A stretch of DNA of 23,491 nt, taken from the NCBI GenBank assembly GCA_043778625.1, contig JAYWFU010000061.1, forward strand, positions 1 through 23,491, written 5' to 3'. Positions 1-8,833 of this stretch are shown here, piece by piece. Made by a program: the position numbers and the translations under genes. The stretch's first letter is position 1, and each line of letters starts with the position of its first letter. The notes under the pieces are model-generated. The model did not search any database. It was not told where the DNA came from and saw only the letters and a list, made by a program, of their open reading frames with translations. Source of the DNA: JACMRI01 sp043778625. Its GTDB lineage: Bacteria > Bacteroidota > Bacteroidia > UBA4408.

Positions 1-154
1 ATTTATTGTAGTTTTGGTGAACCACAAATAAATCCGTTACTAAAGCGATTTAATTGACCCATACTATTAGTTTTAACAGAAATTTAAACAGGCTCTTAAA
101 CTATAATACGTTGGATACCAACTCCATTTTAGCTATACCACTCCTTTTCTATTG

Positions 155-1150
155 CTACACCTTTATCAAAGATACTTGCTCCTGCGCTTGAGCAAATTCT
201 TGTTTAAGTGTGCTTACAATATTTACTACTGATTCAACCGAATTTATTAATTCCACTGACTTGCCAGCACACCACAATTTTTTGTAATTATTGGGTGTTA
301 CAGAGTCTTCTAAGCGTTTAAAACCACGGAGCTGCACTAATGTTTTAAACCATTTTTTGGTGCGTGGGTGGTTACTCATCCATTTTTCTAACCAGCCTTG
401 GTCGTAGCCCATGCGGCGGGCATCGTCAGTATTTATTATGGTACAGGGCGTGCCTGATAGTTTACTTGTCATTACAATATCGTCCATGTGGGCATCAACC
501 ACCGCTTGTTTGTACGCGTCGTTTACGCCACTTTCGGTGCAGGCAATAAAGCGTGTACCAATACTCGCACCGCTAGCACCCAATACCAGCATGCTTAGCA
601 ATGTTTCGCCGTTAGCAATGCCGCCTGCCGCTACTATAGGCGTGTTAGGGAACTTGTGGCGCAAGGCGGGTATTAATATCTGTAACGGATTATTGCCCGC
701 ATGCCCGCCAGCACCACTACCTACAGCTATTAGCCCATCGCAACCTAAGTCTACACATTTTTGTGCAAACTCTACATTTACTACATCGCAATACACTTTT
801 GCACCATAACTGTGTGCTTTTTCTATCACCTCCTTAGGGTTACCTAATGAAGTTATGTAAAATGGCACTTTATTATCTACACAAATTTTAAGGTGCTTTT
901 CGTAATAAGGATTTGATTTTTGTACAATTAAATTTATTCCATAACTCCCTTTATTACTAGTGTTAGTTAGGTAGCTGTTAAGGTTGTTAAGTACTGCATT
1001 AAGTTTAGCATCGTCACGATAGTTTAAACTCGGAAACGTAGCCATAATTCCAGCTTCCATGCCTTGCACAAGCATAGCTTCGTTAGTTACTAAAAACATA
1101 GGAGCCATTATTACAGGGAAACTTACGTTGAGGTGTTGGTGTAAAAGCAT
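155..1150 (-). CDS. Nitronate monooxygenase / 2-nitropropane dioxygenase-like FMN enzyme
   Basis: 331 residues, a normal length for the nitronate monooxygenase (NMO) TIM-barrel family, which binds FMN and oxidises alkyl nitronates; some members are enoyl-ACP reductases of the FabK type. Visible signs are the N-terminal strand with APMF at residues 16-19, a glycine-rich GSGAGGHAG at 144-152 whose His150 matches the family's catalytic-site histidine, AAGGIANGE at 174-182, and GTRF at 198-201, the typical phosphate-binding end of the barrel. No signal peptide, so probably cytoplasmic. It lies 68 bp downstream of the type IX-secreted gene on the same strand, but the functions look unrelated. The start is the only good one, just before the first barrel strand. 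The family is secure; the substrate cannot be told from sequence. Confidence 0.88.
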   Translation of the reverse strand: MLLHQHLNVSFPVIMAPMFLVTNEAMLVQGMEAGIMATFPSLNYRDDAKLNAVLNNLNSYLTNTSNKGSYGINLIVQKSNPYYEKHLKICVDNKVPFYITSLGNPKEVIEKAHSYGAKVYCDVVNVEFAQKCVDLGCDGLIAVGSGAGGHAGNNPLQILIPALRHKFPNTPIVAAGGIANGETLLSMLVLGASGASIGTRFIACTESGVNDAYKQAVVDAHMDDIVMTSKLSGTPCTIINTDDARRMGYDQGWLEKWMSNHPRTKKWFKTLVQLRGFKRLEDSVTPNNYKKLWCAGKSVELINSVESVVNIVSTLKQEFAQAQEQVSLIKV

Positions 1151-1177
1151 AATAATTTTGTGTTAAAAATTCAACCA

Positions 1178-1206
1178 CTAAACTAACTAAAAAACAACGG
1201 TATTTA
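1178..1206 (-). repeat. About 29-bp repeat, copy 1, before the NMO-like gene
   Basis: The plus-strand sequence CTAAACTAACTAAA, then CAAC, then GGTATTTA is repeated with small changes at 2286-2314. Each copy lies upstream of a minus-strand gene: here 28 bp before the NMO-like start, and the other copy 80 bp before the secreted-protein start. It may be a shared promoter or leader element, or a short dispersed repeat. No clear TAnnTTTG box is seen in it. Confidence 0.5.
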
Positions 1207-1218
1207 TTAGATGTAATT

Positions 1219-2205
1219 TTAGTTTATTACTAATTTTTGATTTACAACAGCATCTGTATTGCTTACTCTAATTATATAAACTCCTGAGGGTAGTTCTGTT
1301 TTCAACTCATTCGATTCTATTATGCCATTAACGCTTTGCAAGTTTGTTTTGGTATATAGTTCGTTACCCGAATAATCAAGTAGTGTAACAAGTGTATTGC
1401 TTAGTTCAGCACTAGTTATACTAATTGTAAACACTTTGTTTAACGCAGGGTTAGGATATACCTTAACGCTTAGTTTAATAATAGCATCTATTTTTACAAA
1501 ACAAATATTGCTATAGGAATATTTTCCGTCGTAATCCGTTTGTTTTAATCTATAATAGTTAGTTCCTAATGTTGGGGCGTTGTGGCTATACTCATAGCTT
1601 AAACTACGGTTACTATTATTTGCTCCTTTTATTTGTTCAATCACTTCAAAGTTTACAGCATCGGTACTGTGTTCAATACTAAAAAAATTATTATTTGTTT
1701 CAGTAGCTGTTTCCCATGTTAGTAGCACATTGTTAATAGTTAGTATCGAAGCTTTAAAATAAACTAACTCTACAGGTAAAGTTCCATTGCTAATAATCAC
1801 AGGGCCACTAAGTATACCTGGGCCACTCCATTCGGGAGAACCCGCACCTATCCTAATTTGGTTTGAATTAGAGGTAGCAACAATACTTCCGCCAACATAA
1901 ATATTAATAATTGAGGCTACATTTATTAATATTTTATCGCCAGTAGTTGGGAAATTTAATATTCCATATATTTGAAATATAATAACATCGCTTACCTGCG
2001 AAATATTGCCAGTTACATTTAATGTAAACCCAGCTGGAATAATTACGACATCTCCGTTAGTAGGAATACGCCCACATGTCCATTGTGCAGGGTTAGACCA
2101 ATTAGCTGGCGTAGTAATAGGCTGGCAAGTTGCCGCAGTTAATATCTTATGCAATAATAAAAATAGCAACAGTAATAAAAATTTCATTTTTAATTTATTT
2201 GACAT
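1219..2205 (-). CDS. Secreted protein with G8-like N-terminus and type IX sorting domain
   Basis: 328 residues. A hydrophobic signal peptide is seen at the N-terminus; the second Met (residue 7, start 2187) gives the more typical signal MKFLLLLLF and may be the true start. After the signal, residues about 30-60 have the pattern W-P-W-P-GD-V-I, like the start of G8 or other beta-helix domains in secreted Bacteroidota proteins. A central fibronectin-like stretch (about 150-235) contains LPVELVYFKA and YYRLKQTDYDGKYSYS, which commonly precedes sorting domains. Residues 249-328 form the type A C-terminal sorting domain, with VYPNPA at its start and GVYIIRV near its end. The protein is thus predicted to cross the outer membrane by the type IX system and be attached to the surface or released. 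The function of the N-terminal part is unknown. Confidence 0.85.
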   Translation of the reverse strand: MSNKLKMKFLLLLLFLLLHKILTAATCQPITTPANWSNPAQWTCGRIPTNGDVVIIPAGFTLNVTGNISQVSDVIIFQIYGILNFPTTGDKILINVASIINIYVGGSIVATSNSNQIRIGAGSPEWSGPGILSGPVIISNGTLPVELVYFKASILTINNVLLTWETATETNNNFFSIEHSTDAVNFEVIEQIKGANNSNRSLSYEYSHNAPTLGTNYYRLKQTDYDGKYSYSNICFVKIDAIIKLSVKVYPNPALNKVFTISITSAELSNTLVTLLDYSGNELYTKTNLQSVNGIIESNELKTELPSGVYIIRVSNTDAVVNQKLVIN

Positions 2206-2285
2206 TAAATATAGTAATGAAAAATGAGGAACGAAAAATTTTCTTAAACACTTTTTAATAGCCCGAATTTAATTTTTCTATAATT

Positions 2286-2314
2286 CTAAACTAACTAAAC
2301 AACATTGGTATTTA
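2286..2314 (-). repeat. About 29-bp repeat, copy 2, before the type IX-secreted gene
   Basis: Second copy of the element at 1178-1206: CTAAACTAACTAAA, CAAC, then GGTATTTA with two small indels. It lies in the 227-bp divergent spacer between the minus-strand secreted gene and mraZ. Read on the minus strand it precedes the secreted gene by 80 bp. Confidence 0.5.
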
Positions 2315-2358
2315 CACGCTAAAAATAGGGGTGTTTATTTTAAAAGTTTTTAACAAAG

Positions 2359-2393
2359 TGGGAAATAATGGGATAAAATGTATTGAAGTGGGA
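2359..2393 (+). promoter_or_regulatory. Probable MraZ operator: TGGGA repeats on a 10-bp period
   Basis: TGGGA occurs at 2359-2363, 2369-2373 and 2389-2393; the 2379 position that would complete the series reads TGTAT. The period of exactly one helical turn, the core TGGG[AN] and the place 40-75 bp before mraZ match the known MraZ-binding direct repeats found ahead of mraZ in other bacteria. MraZ is known to repress its own operon through such repeats. A weak -7-like TAATTTTA at 2404-2411, with a TTG at 2383-2385, would put a promoter overlapping the third repeat, but this promoter call is tentative. Confidence 0.75.
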
Positions 2394-2432
2394 GAATTTG
2401 TTTTAATTTTACCATTATACAAAACATAACCA

Positions 2433-2915
2433 ATGACCAATTTAGTAGGAGAATACGAATGCAAAATAGACGCTAAAGGCAGGCTTGCCTTGCCAGCAGG
2501 GCTATTGAAGCAATTTCCTGACGAGTTAAAAGAGCGTTTTGTGTTGAGTAAAAATGTTTTTGAAAAATGTTTATTACTCAACTCCATGGATGCTTGGGGT
2601 AATTTAACCACAAAATTATCAGCATTAAACCCTAGGTTTAACAAGCAACACAACGAATTTGTGCGCCGCTTTACTGATGGCAACACACTGTTAGAGGTAG
2701 ATAATAGCAACCGTATTTTATTACCCAAGCACCTTACTGATTACGCAGGTATTAAAACCGAAATAATACTTACCTGCAACCTCGATAATATTGAACTGTG
2801 GGATGCAAAAGCCTACAAAGCAAAAATGAAAACTTATAATGCTGATGATTTTGCTACACTAGCTGAGCAAGTTATGAGTACTACTAACACCAGCAACGAT
2901 GCCAGAATATCATAA
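2433..2915 (+). CDS. mraZ: Transcriptional regulator MraZ
   Basis: 160 residues, slightly longer than the usual 143-155. It has two SpoVT/AbrB-like domains: the first around residues 5-55 with DAKGRLALPA, the second around 80-125 with NSNRILLPKHL. MraZ proteins form ring-shaped oligomers that bind TGGGN direct repeats and control the dcw operon; such repeats lie at 2359-2393, just upstream. As usual, it is the first gene of the cluster. Its last 17 bases overlap the start of rsmH in another frame, indicating translational coupling. The start is fixed by the conserved N-terminal LVGEYECKID, which begins two residues after the Met. Confidence 0.96.
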   Translation: MTNLVGEYECKIDAKGRLALPAGLLKQFPDELKERFVLSKNVFEKCLLLNSMDAWGNLTTKLSALNPRFNKQHNEFVRRFTDGNTLLEVDNSNRILLPKHLTDYAGIKTEIILTCNLDNIELWDAKAYKAKMKTYNADDFATLAEQVMSTTNTSNDARIS

Positions 2916-3798
2916 CCCAGTGCTGCTACACGAATGTATGCAAGCACTGAATTTAAAGGGTAACGGCAAGTATGTAGATGTAACTTTTGGTGGTGGCGGG
3001 CACAGTGCCGAAATTTTAAAACAATTAACCACAGGCAAATTATTAGCGTTTGATAGAGATACCGACGCACTAAATAATAAACCTGCGGATAACAAACTAA
3101 CCTTGGTGCATCAAAACTATGCACAACTGCACAACTGGGCCGACTATTACGACTTTACTCCAATTGATGGTTTGCTGGGCGATTTGGGAGTTTCATCACA
3201 CCAATTTGATACTGCCGAACGTGGCTTTTCGTTTCGATTTGATGCCGAGTTAGATATGCGCATGAACACCACCACAGGTATTACTGCAGCCGATATTATT
3301 AATAATTATTCGCCTGAAGAATTAAAACGAATATTTAAAGAATACGGCGAAATACAGCAAGCTAACCGTTTGGTTGATTTAATTAACCAAACTCGCTTAA
3401 TTACAAAAATTACAACAACTAAGCAGCTCACCGCTATAGTTATGCCTATGGTGTTTAAACCTAAACAAGCACAGTTTTTTGCGCAACTATTTCAAGCCCT
3501 GCGTATTGAAGTAAACAACGAATTAGACTCGCTTAAAAAAATGTTGGAGGCATCGCTTACTATACTTAAACCTGGCGGCAGATTAGTAATAATGAGCTAT
3601 CATTCGTTAGAGGATAGATTGGTAAAAAACTTTATGCGTACAGGTAATTTTGCGGGCGATGTACACAAAGATTTTTTTGGTAACATACTCACACCCTTTG
3701 AACAAATAACTCGTAAGCCAATAGAACCAATTGATGCAGAGGTAGCTGTAAATAACAGGGCACGTAGTGCAAAACTGCGTGTGGCGCAAAAAATATAA
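2899..3798 (+). CDS. rsmH: 16S rRNA (cytosine1402-N4)-methyltransferase RsmH
   Basis: 299 residues, the normal length for RsmH (MraW), the S-adenosylmethionine-dependent enzyme that methylates N4 of C1402 in the 16S rRNA P-site. The conserved N-terminal HNPVLLHE begins at residue 5. The SAM-binding loop DVTFGGGGHS ends at residue 36, DLGVSSHQFD follows, and the C-terminal half has LRIEVNNEL and SYHSLEDR, all family signatures. It overlaps mraZ by 17 bp and is followed by ftsL after 11 bp, the standard dcw order. The start is set by HNPVLLHE close behind it. Confidence 0.97.
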   Translation: MPEYHNPVLLHECMQALNLKGNGKYVDVTFGGGGHSAEILKQLTTGKLLAFDRDTDALNNKPADNKLTLVHQNYAQLHNWADYYDFTPIDGLLGDLGVSSHQFDTAERGFSFRFDAELDMRMNTTTGITAADIINNYSPEELKRIFKEYGEIQQANRLVDLINQTRLITKITTTKQLTAIVMPMVFKPKQAQFFAQLFQALRIEVNNELDSLKKMLEASLTILKPGGRLVIMSYHSLEDRLVKNFMRTGNFAGDVHKDFFGNILTPFEQITRKPIEPIDAEVAVNNRARSAKLRVAQKI

Positions 3799-3809
3799 TT
3801 GCTTGCGTT

Positions 3810-4229
3810 ATGAATTCATTTAAACCCACTGAACCTAAACCCGAAAAAAAACAAACCTCGCCTAAAGCCAAGCCTAACAAGGCATTGAGGTTTGTTACTA
3901 ATATTATTAATGGTGCATTTTTATCTAAAGAAAATGCGGTGGCACAAGTACCGTTTATATTTTTTATAGTGTTTTTGTGCATGCTATACATTAGTAATTC
4001 GTACTATGCTGAGGGTATGGTGCGTGATATAAACAAAACTACCAACGAACTTAAAGAGTTACGGTCAGAGTACATTACTACCAAAAGCGATTTGATGCAT
4101 GCTAGCAAACAAAGCGAAGTAGCTACAATAGCTGTAAAACTAGGTATTGAGGAATCTACAACTCCACCGCAAAAATTAGTAATAACCACTCCATCAGTTA
4201 CTACTACCATAACTGATACTCTTAACTAA
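3810..4229 (+). CDS. ftsL: FtsL-like cell division protein
   Basis: 139 residues with the FtsL layout: a basic cytoplasmic N-terminus rich in Lys and Pro (1-45), one transmembrane helix (about 47-66), then a periplasmic coiled-coil-like stretch (about 68-105) ending in AVKLGIEE, the region that in FtsL proteins pairs with FtsB. Primary sequence is weakly conserved in this family; the call rests on topology, size and its place between rsmH and the ftsI-type gene. It resembles the Bacteroidota FtsL group. In the divisome, FtsL with FtsQ and FtsB activates the FtsW-FtsI septal synthase. It is followed by the penicillin-binding protein gene after 5 bp. Confidence 0.86.
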   Translation: MNSFKPTEPKPEKKQTSPKAKPNKALRFVTNIINGAFLSKENAVAQVPFIFFIVFLCMLYISNSYYAEGMVRDINKTTNELKELRSEYITTKSDLMHASKQSEVATIAVKLGIEESTTPPQKLVITTPSVTTTITDTLN

Positions 4230-4234
4230 GCTCA

Positions 4235-6358
4235 ATGCAAGACAACAAAAAATATATAATGAACCGTACCTACGTGGTGTATGGTGGCGTATGTTTGTTT
4301 GCATGTGCAGTATTATTTCAGTTATTTAAAGTACAATATGTAGAGGGCGAAAAATGGCGTAGTAAAGCCAAAGAACTTACTACACAATACCAAACTATTG
4401 AGGCATCGCGAGGTAATATATTTGCGGCCGACGGTAGCTTATTGGCCACATCGTTACCTATATACGAGCTACGTATGGATATGATGTCGGACGCCGTAAG
4501 CGATAAAATATTTACAAAAAACATTGATTCGCTGTCGTTACAATTAAGCCAATTGTTTGCCGACAAAACTAAAGAGGGTTACAAAAAAGAATTAAAGCGT
4601 GCACGCCGTGCTAAGGAACGTTACCATCTATTGCAACGTGATGTGCGCTATACACAGCTTAAAGCCGTAAAACAATTTGCAATAATTAAGCTAGGCAAAT
4701 ACAAAGGCGGATTAATTGTACTACAGCAAGATAAGCGTGAACAACCGTTTAAAAACCTTGCCGTGCGCACCATTGGCTACGATAGGGTTGGAGGCAAGCC
4801 TGTAGGTATTGAGGGTAAATATAACGAGTATTTAGTAGGGCAACAAGGCAAACGGTTAATGCAAAAAATTGCAGGAAGCGTGTGGATGCCCATTAATAGC
4901 GAAAACGAAATTGAACCTCACAATGGTGCCGACATTACCACTACCATTGACGTAAACATACAAGACGTGGCGCAACACGCACTAATTACACAACTCAAAA
5001 AACACAAAGCACACCACGGCTGTGTAATAGTAATGGAGGTGGCTACAGGGCAAATTAAAGCATTAGCCAATTATACCCGTGCTGATACCGCCACCTATAA
5101 CGAAACCTACAACTACGCTATTGGAGAAGCTACGGAGCCAGGCTCTACGTTTAAGTTAGCATCGTACTTAACCGCTATTGACGATGGCTACATTAAAATT
5201 ACTGATACGATTGATGCCGAAGGCGGACGCAAAAAATTTTACGACCGTATAGTACGCGATAGCCACGAGGGTAATAATAGGCTAAGTGTGCAGCATGCTT
5301 TTGAAGTATCGAGTAACGTGGCTATTGCTAAAATTATTACAAAATATTACGCTAAAAACCCACGCAAGTTTACTGATAAGTTATACAGCCTAAACCTTAA
5401 CATGCCCACAGGTATCGACCTTAATGGCGAAGCAAAACCTCGCATTAAAAGCCCTAAGGATAAAGATTGGTACGGTACATCATTAGCTTACATGGCGCAT
5501 GGTTACGAGCTTACCGTAACTCCGCTACAAACTCTTACCCTATATAATGCCGTGGCTAACAATGGAGTAATGGTAAAACCTATGCTTATTAAAAATATAC
5601 AGCGCAGTGGTACAATGCTCAAGCAATTTACCACCTCGGTTATAAACCCCTCTATATGCAAGCCCAATACAATTATTCAACTACGTAAAATGTTGGAAGG
5701 TGTAGTACAAAATGGTAGTGCTACTAACCTCAAAACTAACTATATGAAAATAGCAGGCAAAACAGGTACTGCCGTAATAGCCAATAGCAAAGGCGGATAT
5801 AATAATACGGAGGAAAGTACTGAAGCCAAAACCTATCAAGCATCGTTTGCGGGATATTTCCCAGCAGAAAACCCAGTGTACTCTTGCATTGTGGTAATAA
5901 ATAATCCTAGCGGAAAGGCTTATTATGGCAACGTAATAGCAGGGCCAATATTTAAAGAAGTGGCAGATAAAATATATGCCACACAACTTAACCTACAAAC
6001 TACACCCGTGCCCGACACTACATTCAAAACTATTAAACCATTAATAAAAACAGGTAATAGCAACGATTTTGCAACTATAATGCGTAATGTATTGCACAAC
6101 GAAAATTATAAATCAGGTACTGATTGGGTTAAGGTGGAAGTAAATAATAGTACTGCACGCCATAATAAGCTAGACGTTACGCTTAACAAAAAACAACTTA
6201 ATAACCTAATAGGCATGGGCGCACGTGATGCTGTGTATCTATTGGAAAACAAGGGATACAGCGTTATTGTTAGAGGTAAAGGAAGCGTAAAACGTATTAC
6301 CCCCATAACTACTACCACAGGCGGTAACAATAAAAAAGTAATTATTGAATTGGCTTAA
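4235..6358 (+). CDS. ftsI: Septal class B penicillin-binding protein (FtsI/PBP3-type) with C-terminal PASTA domain
   Basis: 707 residues. One N-terminal transmembrane helix (about 13-32) anchors a periplasmic dimerisation domain and a transpeptidase domain. The three penicillin-binding motifs are present and well ordered: S304-T-F-K307, S359-S-N361 and K509-T-G511. Residues about 650-707 form one PASTA domain (NNLIGMGARDAVYLLENKG), unlike proteobacterial FtsI but usual in Bacteroidota. It cross-links septal peptidoglycan as partner of the FtsW glycosyltransferase encoded downstream. It starts 5 bp after ftsL; a second Met at residue 9 (position 4259) is an alternative start that keeps the membrane helix. 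A lipoprotein gene, not murE, follows after 12 bp. Confidence 0.95.
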   Translation: MQDNKKYIMNRTYVVYGGVCLFACAVLFQLFKVQYVEGEKWRSKAKELTTQYQTIEASRGNIFAADGSLLATSLPIYELRMDMMSDAVSDKIFTKNIDSLSLQLSQLFADKTKEGYKKELKRARRAKERYHLLQRDVRYTQLKAVKQFAIIKLGKYKGGLIVLQQDKREQPFKNLAVRTIGYDRVGGKPVGIEGKYNEYLVGQQGKRLMQKIAGSVWMPINSENEIEPHNGADITTTIDVNIQDVAQHALITQLKKHKAHHGCVIVMEVATGQIKALANYTRADTATYNETYNYAIGEATEPGSTFKLASYLTAIDDGYIKITDTIDAEGGRKKFYDRIVRDSHEGNNRLSVQHAFEVSSNVAIAKIITKYYAKNPRKFTDKLYSLNLNMPTGIDLNGEAKPRIKSPKDKDWYGTSLAYMAHGYELTVTPLQTLTLYNAVANNGVMVKPMLIKNIQRSGTMLKQFTTSVINPSICKPNTIIQLRKMLEGVVQNGSATNLKTNYMKIAGKTGTAVIANSKGGYNNTEESTEAKTYQASFAGYFPAENPVYSCIVVINNPSGKAYYGNVIAGPIFKEVADKIYATQLNLQTTPVPDTTFKTIKPLIKTGNSNDFATIMRNVLHNENYKSGTDWVKVEVNNSTARHNKLDVTLNKKQLNNLIGMGARDAVYLLENKGYSVIVRGKGSVKRITPITTTTGGNNKKVIIELA

Positions 6359-6370
6359 TTAATAGAGAAG

Positions 6371-7303
6371 ATGAAAACGATTAAAATAATAGTTGGAATT
6401 ATTAGTGTTAGTTTACTACTTAGTTGTAGTAGAAGCCGCCATGATATGGAAGAAGCTAAAGCAATGTCAGACTCGGTAGCTACAGAATATGAAGAGGGTA
6501 CTGCGGCTTCTCCTAAAGATTATGTTTCGTCATCAGCAGCTATTGAAAATAAAAAGGATTCTGCACGTAAATTCGTTCGTACTGCCAATTTAAAATTTAA
6601 GGTTAAAAGCGTAATAAAATCAACCTATACTATTGAGGATATTACTATTAAACATGGTGGGTTTGTTAACTATACTAACTTAACAAGCACCATTGACAAC
6701 GTGGAGAATACTGCTATTAGCGCCGACTCATTGTTAGAAACTACCTATTACACCGTTACTAACACACTAACCTTACGTGTGCCTAATACAAAGCTTGATA
6801 CTACGTTAAAAGATATTGCTAAAAACATCGACTATCTCGATTACCGTATTATTAAAGCAGATGATGTTGCGTTACAATTACTTACTAATAATCTAACTCA
6901 AAAGCGTGCTTTAAGAACTGAACAACGCTTAACAAATGCCATAGATAATAGGGGCAAAAAATTAACCGAAACTACTACTGCAGAGGAATTATTAGCCATT
7001 AAACAAGAGGAGGCTGATAATGCCAAGGTTTCTAATCTTTCGTTAAAAGATCAAATAAATTTTAGCACTATTAACTTGGAAATTTACGAGCGGCAAACTA
7101 TAAAGCGTGATGTACTTTATAACTTTAAAAATAGTGATGCTTACGAACCTAATTTAGGCGCCAAGATTATACAAGCTGTTAAGTCGGGCTGGTCTATTTT
7201 GGAAAACATAGTGGTATTTCTGTTCGAAATTTGGGCACTAATTTTAATTGCAGTACTACTACTATTTGCCTATAGAGTTTATATTAATAAAAACTCCAAA
7301 TAA
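6371..7303 (+). CDS. DUF4349-type membrane lipoprotein inserted in the dcw cluster
   Basis: 310 residues. The N-terminus is a lipoprotein signal with lipobox L16-L-S-C19. The body matches the DUF4349 pattern: RKFVRTANLKFKV at about 66-78, a HGGFV turn, long charged helices (about 185-225, probably coiled coil), then the strand-rich INFSTINLEIYE. A C-terminal transmembrane helix (about 280-301) ends in a short basic tail, so the protein is tied to the membrane at both ends if the lipid anchor is used. No enzymatic function is known for the family. It sits 12 bp after ftsI and 16 bp before murE, so it must be co-transcribed with both, which is not the standard order in dcw clusters. Why a DUF4349 protein should be here is unknown; an envelope or septum role is inference. 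Confidence 0.8.
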   Translation: MKTIKIIVGIISVSLLLSCSRSRHDMEEAKAMSDSVATEYEEGTAASPKDYVSSSAAIENKKDSARKFVRTANLKFKVKSVIKSTYTIEDITIKHGGFVNYTNLTSTIDNVENTAISADSLLETTYYTVTNTLTLRVPNTKLDTTLKDIAKNIDYLDYRIIKADDVALQLLTNNLTQKRALRTEQRLTNAIDNRGKKLTETTTAEELLAIKQEEADNAKVSNLSLKDQINFSTINLEIYERQTIKRDVLYNFKNSDAYEPNLGAKIIQAVKSGWSILENIVVFLFEIWALILIAVLLLFAYRVYINKNSK

Positions 7304-7319
7304 TCAAATACTCAAGCCA

Positions 7320-8771
7320 ATGAAACTACTACGCGACTTATTATACAAAGCCCCTATTGTTGAAATTGTGGGTACTACCAATGTGGCCATACTCAACATT
7401 AATTTTGATAGCCGTAAGGTGCAAAAAAATGATTTGTTTATTGCCATTAAAGGCGAAGTAACCGATGGGCATAACTATATTGACGTTTGTATTGCTAACG
7501 GTGCTATAACCATAGTGTGCGAGGAACTACCTAGTGTTATACAAAATAACGTAACTTACGTTAAGGTAAAAGATAGCAATGCAGCACTAGCTTTTATAGC
7601 TACTAATTTTTATGATAATCCGTCCGAAAAACTAACCTTGGTAGGCGTTACAGGTACTAATGGCAAAACTACTACTGCTACATTATTGTTTAATATGTAT
7701 CGTGCCTTGGGCAAAAAAGCGGGGTTGTTATCTACTGTTAAAAATCAAATTAACGACCAAATACTACCAAGCACGCACACTACACCCGATGCTATTGAAT
7801 TAAATAAATTACTTAACCAAATGGTTGATAAAGGTTGTACGCATGCTTTTATGGAAGTAAGTTCGCATAGTTTAATACAGCACAGAGTTACAGGGCAAAG
7901 ATTTAAGGTAGCATTATTTAGCAACCTTACCCACGACCACCTAGATTACCACAAAACATTTCAAAATTATAGAGATGCCAAAAAATTATTGTTTGATAAT
8001 TTAGCATCAGATGCCATAGCATTAGTAAATAACGATGATAAAAACGGAATGGTAATGGTGCAAAATACTAAAGCTAAAATCCTAACCTATAGCCAACAAC
8101 ACGTAAGCGATTTTAAAATAAAATTACTTGAAAATCATTTTACAGGTATGCTCGTTACTATTGATGGTATAGAAGTATGGACAAAATTAATAGGCGGTTT
8201 TAATGCCTATAACTTACTAGCGGTATATGCCATAGCCACTACACTTGGCGAAGACAAACAACAGGTGCTTGCCGCATTGAGCAACTTAGAAAGTGTAGCG
8301 GGGCGTTTTCAGCATTTTCGTTCAAATTCAGGAATAACAGCTATTGTAGACTATGCTCACACTCCTGACGCCTTGCAAAATGTATTAAATACCATAACCG
8401 AAATACGTGGCGGAAACGAACAAGTAATAACCATTGTAGGTTGTGGAGGCGACAGAGATAAAACCAAACGCCCAATAATGGCACAAATAGCTGCCGACAA
8501 AAGCAACAAAATAATTTTAACCAGCGATAATCCTCGCACCGAAAATCCTGAGATTATTTTAAACGAAATGCAAGCAGGATTAGATCCATTACAAATTAAA
8601 AAGATGTTGCGTATTGCTGACAGAAAAGAAGCCATACGCACCGCTGTTATGATGGCCAAAAAAGATGATATTATATTACTTGCAGGTAAGGGGCACGAAA
8701 ATTATCAAGAAATAAATGGTGTTAAAAATCACTTTGATGATTTTGAAATTATTTCGGAGTTATTAACATAA
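7320..8771 (+). CDS. murE: UDP-MurNAc-L-Ala-D-Glu:meso-diaminopimelate ligase
   Basis: 483 residues from the start at 7320, the normal length. A longer reading with 24 more residues (start 7248) would overlap the lipoprotein gene and is unlikely. MurE is the cytoplasmic ATP-dependent ligase that adds the third amino acid to the peptidoglycan precursor. The N-terminal domain has FDSRKVQKNDLFIAIKG, typical of MurE UDP-MurNAc binding. The P-loop GTNGKTT has its Lys at residue 116. The C-terminal domain shows D403-N-P-R406, the motif that selects meso-diaminopimelate over lysine. It precedes mraY after 109 bp, since the usual murF does not sit between them here. Confidence 0.97.
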   Translation: MKLLRDLLYKAPIVEIVGTTNVAILNINFDSRKVQKNDLFIAIKGEVTDGHNYIDVCIANGAITIVCEELPSVIQNNVTYVKVKDSNAALAFIATNFYDNPSEKLTLVGVTGTNGKTTTATLLFNMYRALGKKAGLLSTVKNQINDQILPSTHTTPDAIELNKLLNQMVDKGCTHAFMEVSSHSLIQHRVTGQRFKVALFSNLTHDHLDYHKTFQNYRDAKKLLFDNLASDAIALVNNDDKNGMVMVQNTKAKILTYSQQHVSDFKIKLLENHFTGMLVTIDGIEVWTKLIGGFNAYNLLAVYAIATTLGEDKQQVLAALSNLESVAGRFQHFRSNSGITAIVDYAHTPDALQNVLNTITEIRGGNEQVITIVGCGGDRDKTKRPIMAQIAADKSNKIILTSDNPRTENPEIILNEMQAGLDPLQIKKMLRIADRKEAIRTAVMMAKKDDIILLAGKGHENYQEINGVKNHFDDFEIISELLT

Positions 8772-8833
8772 TAGTAGTTAAAACCATGTTAGTAAGTACA
8801 TCTTTTTTTGTTAATAATCAGTTATATTATAAA

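Noticed and set aside
110..122. Small hairpin GTTGG-ATA-CCAAC in the left 154 bp
   Set aside because: Five base pairs with a 3-nt loop and no T-run; too weak to call a terminator. I see nothing else in 1-154.
411..809. Plus-strand 132-residue frame
   Set aside because: It is the reverse of the NMO-like gene, which has a convincing protein family match; no family signature on this strand.
3689..3991. Minus-strand 100-residue frame across the rsmH-ftsL junction
   Set aside because: Opposite two well-supported genes, with no recognisable domain.
7248..7319. Upstream extension of MurE by 24 residues
   Set aside because: It would overlap the lipoprotein gene by 56 bp and adds residues not found in MurE; the ATG at 7320 gives the family N-terminus.
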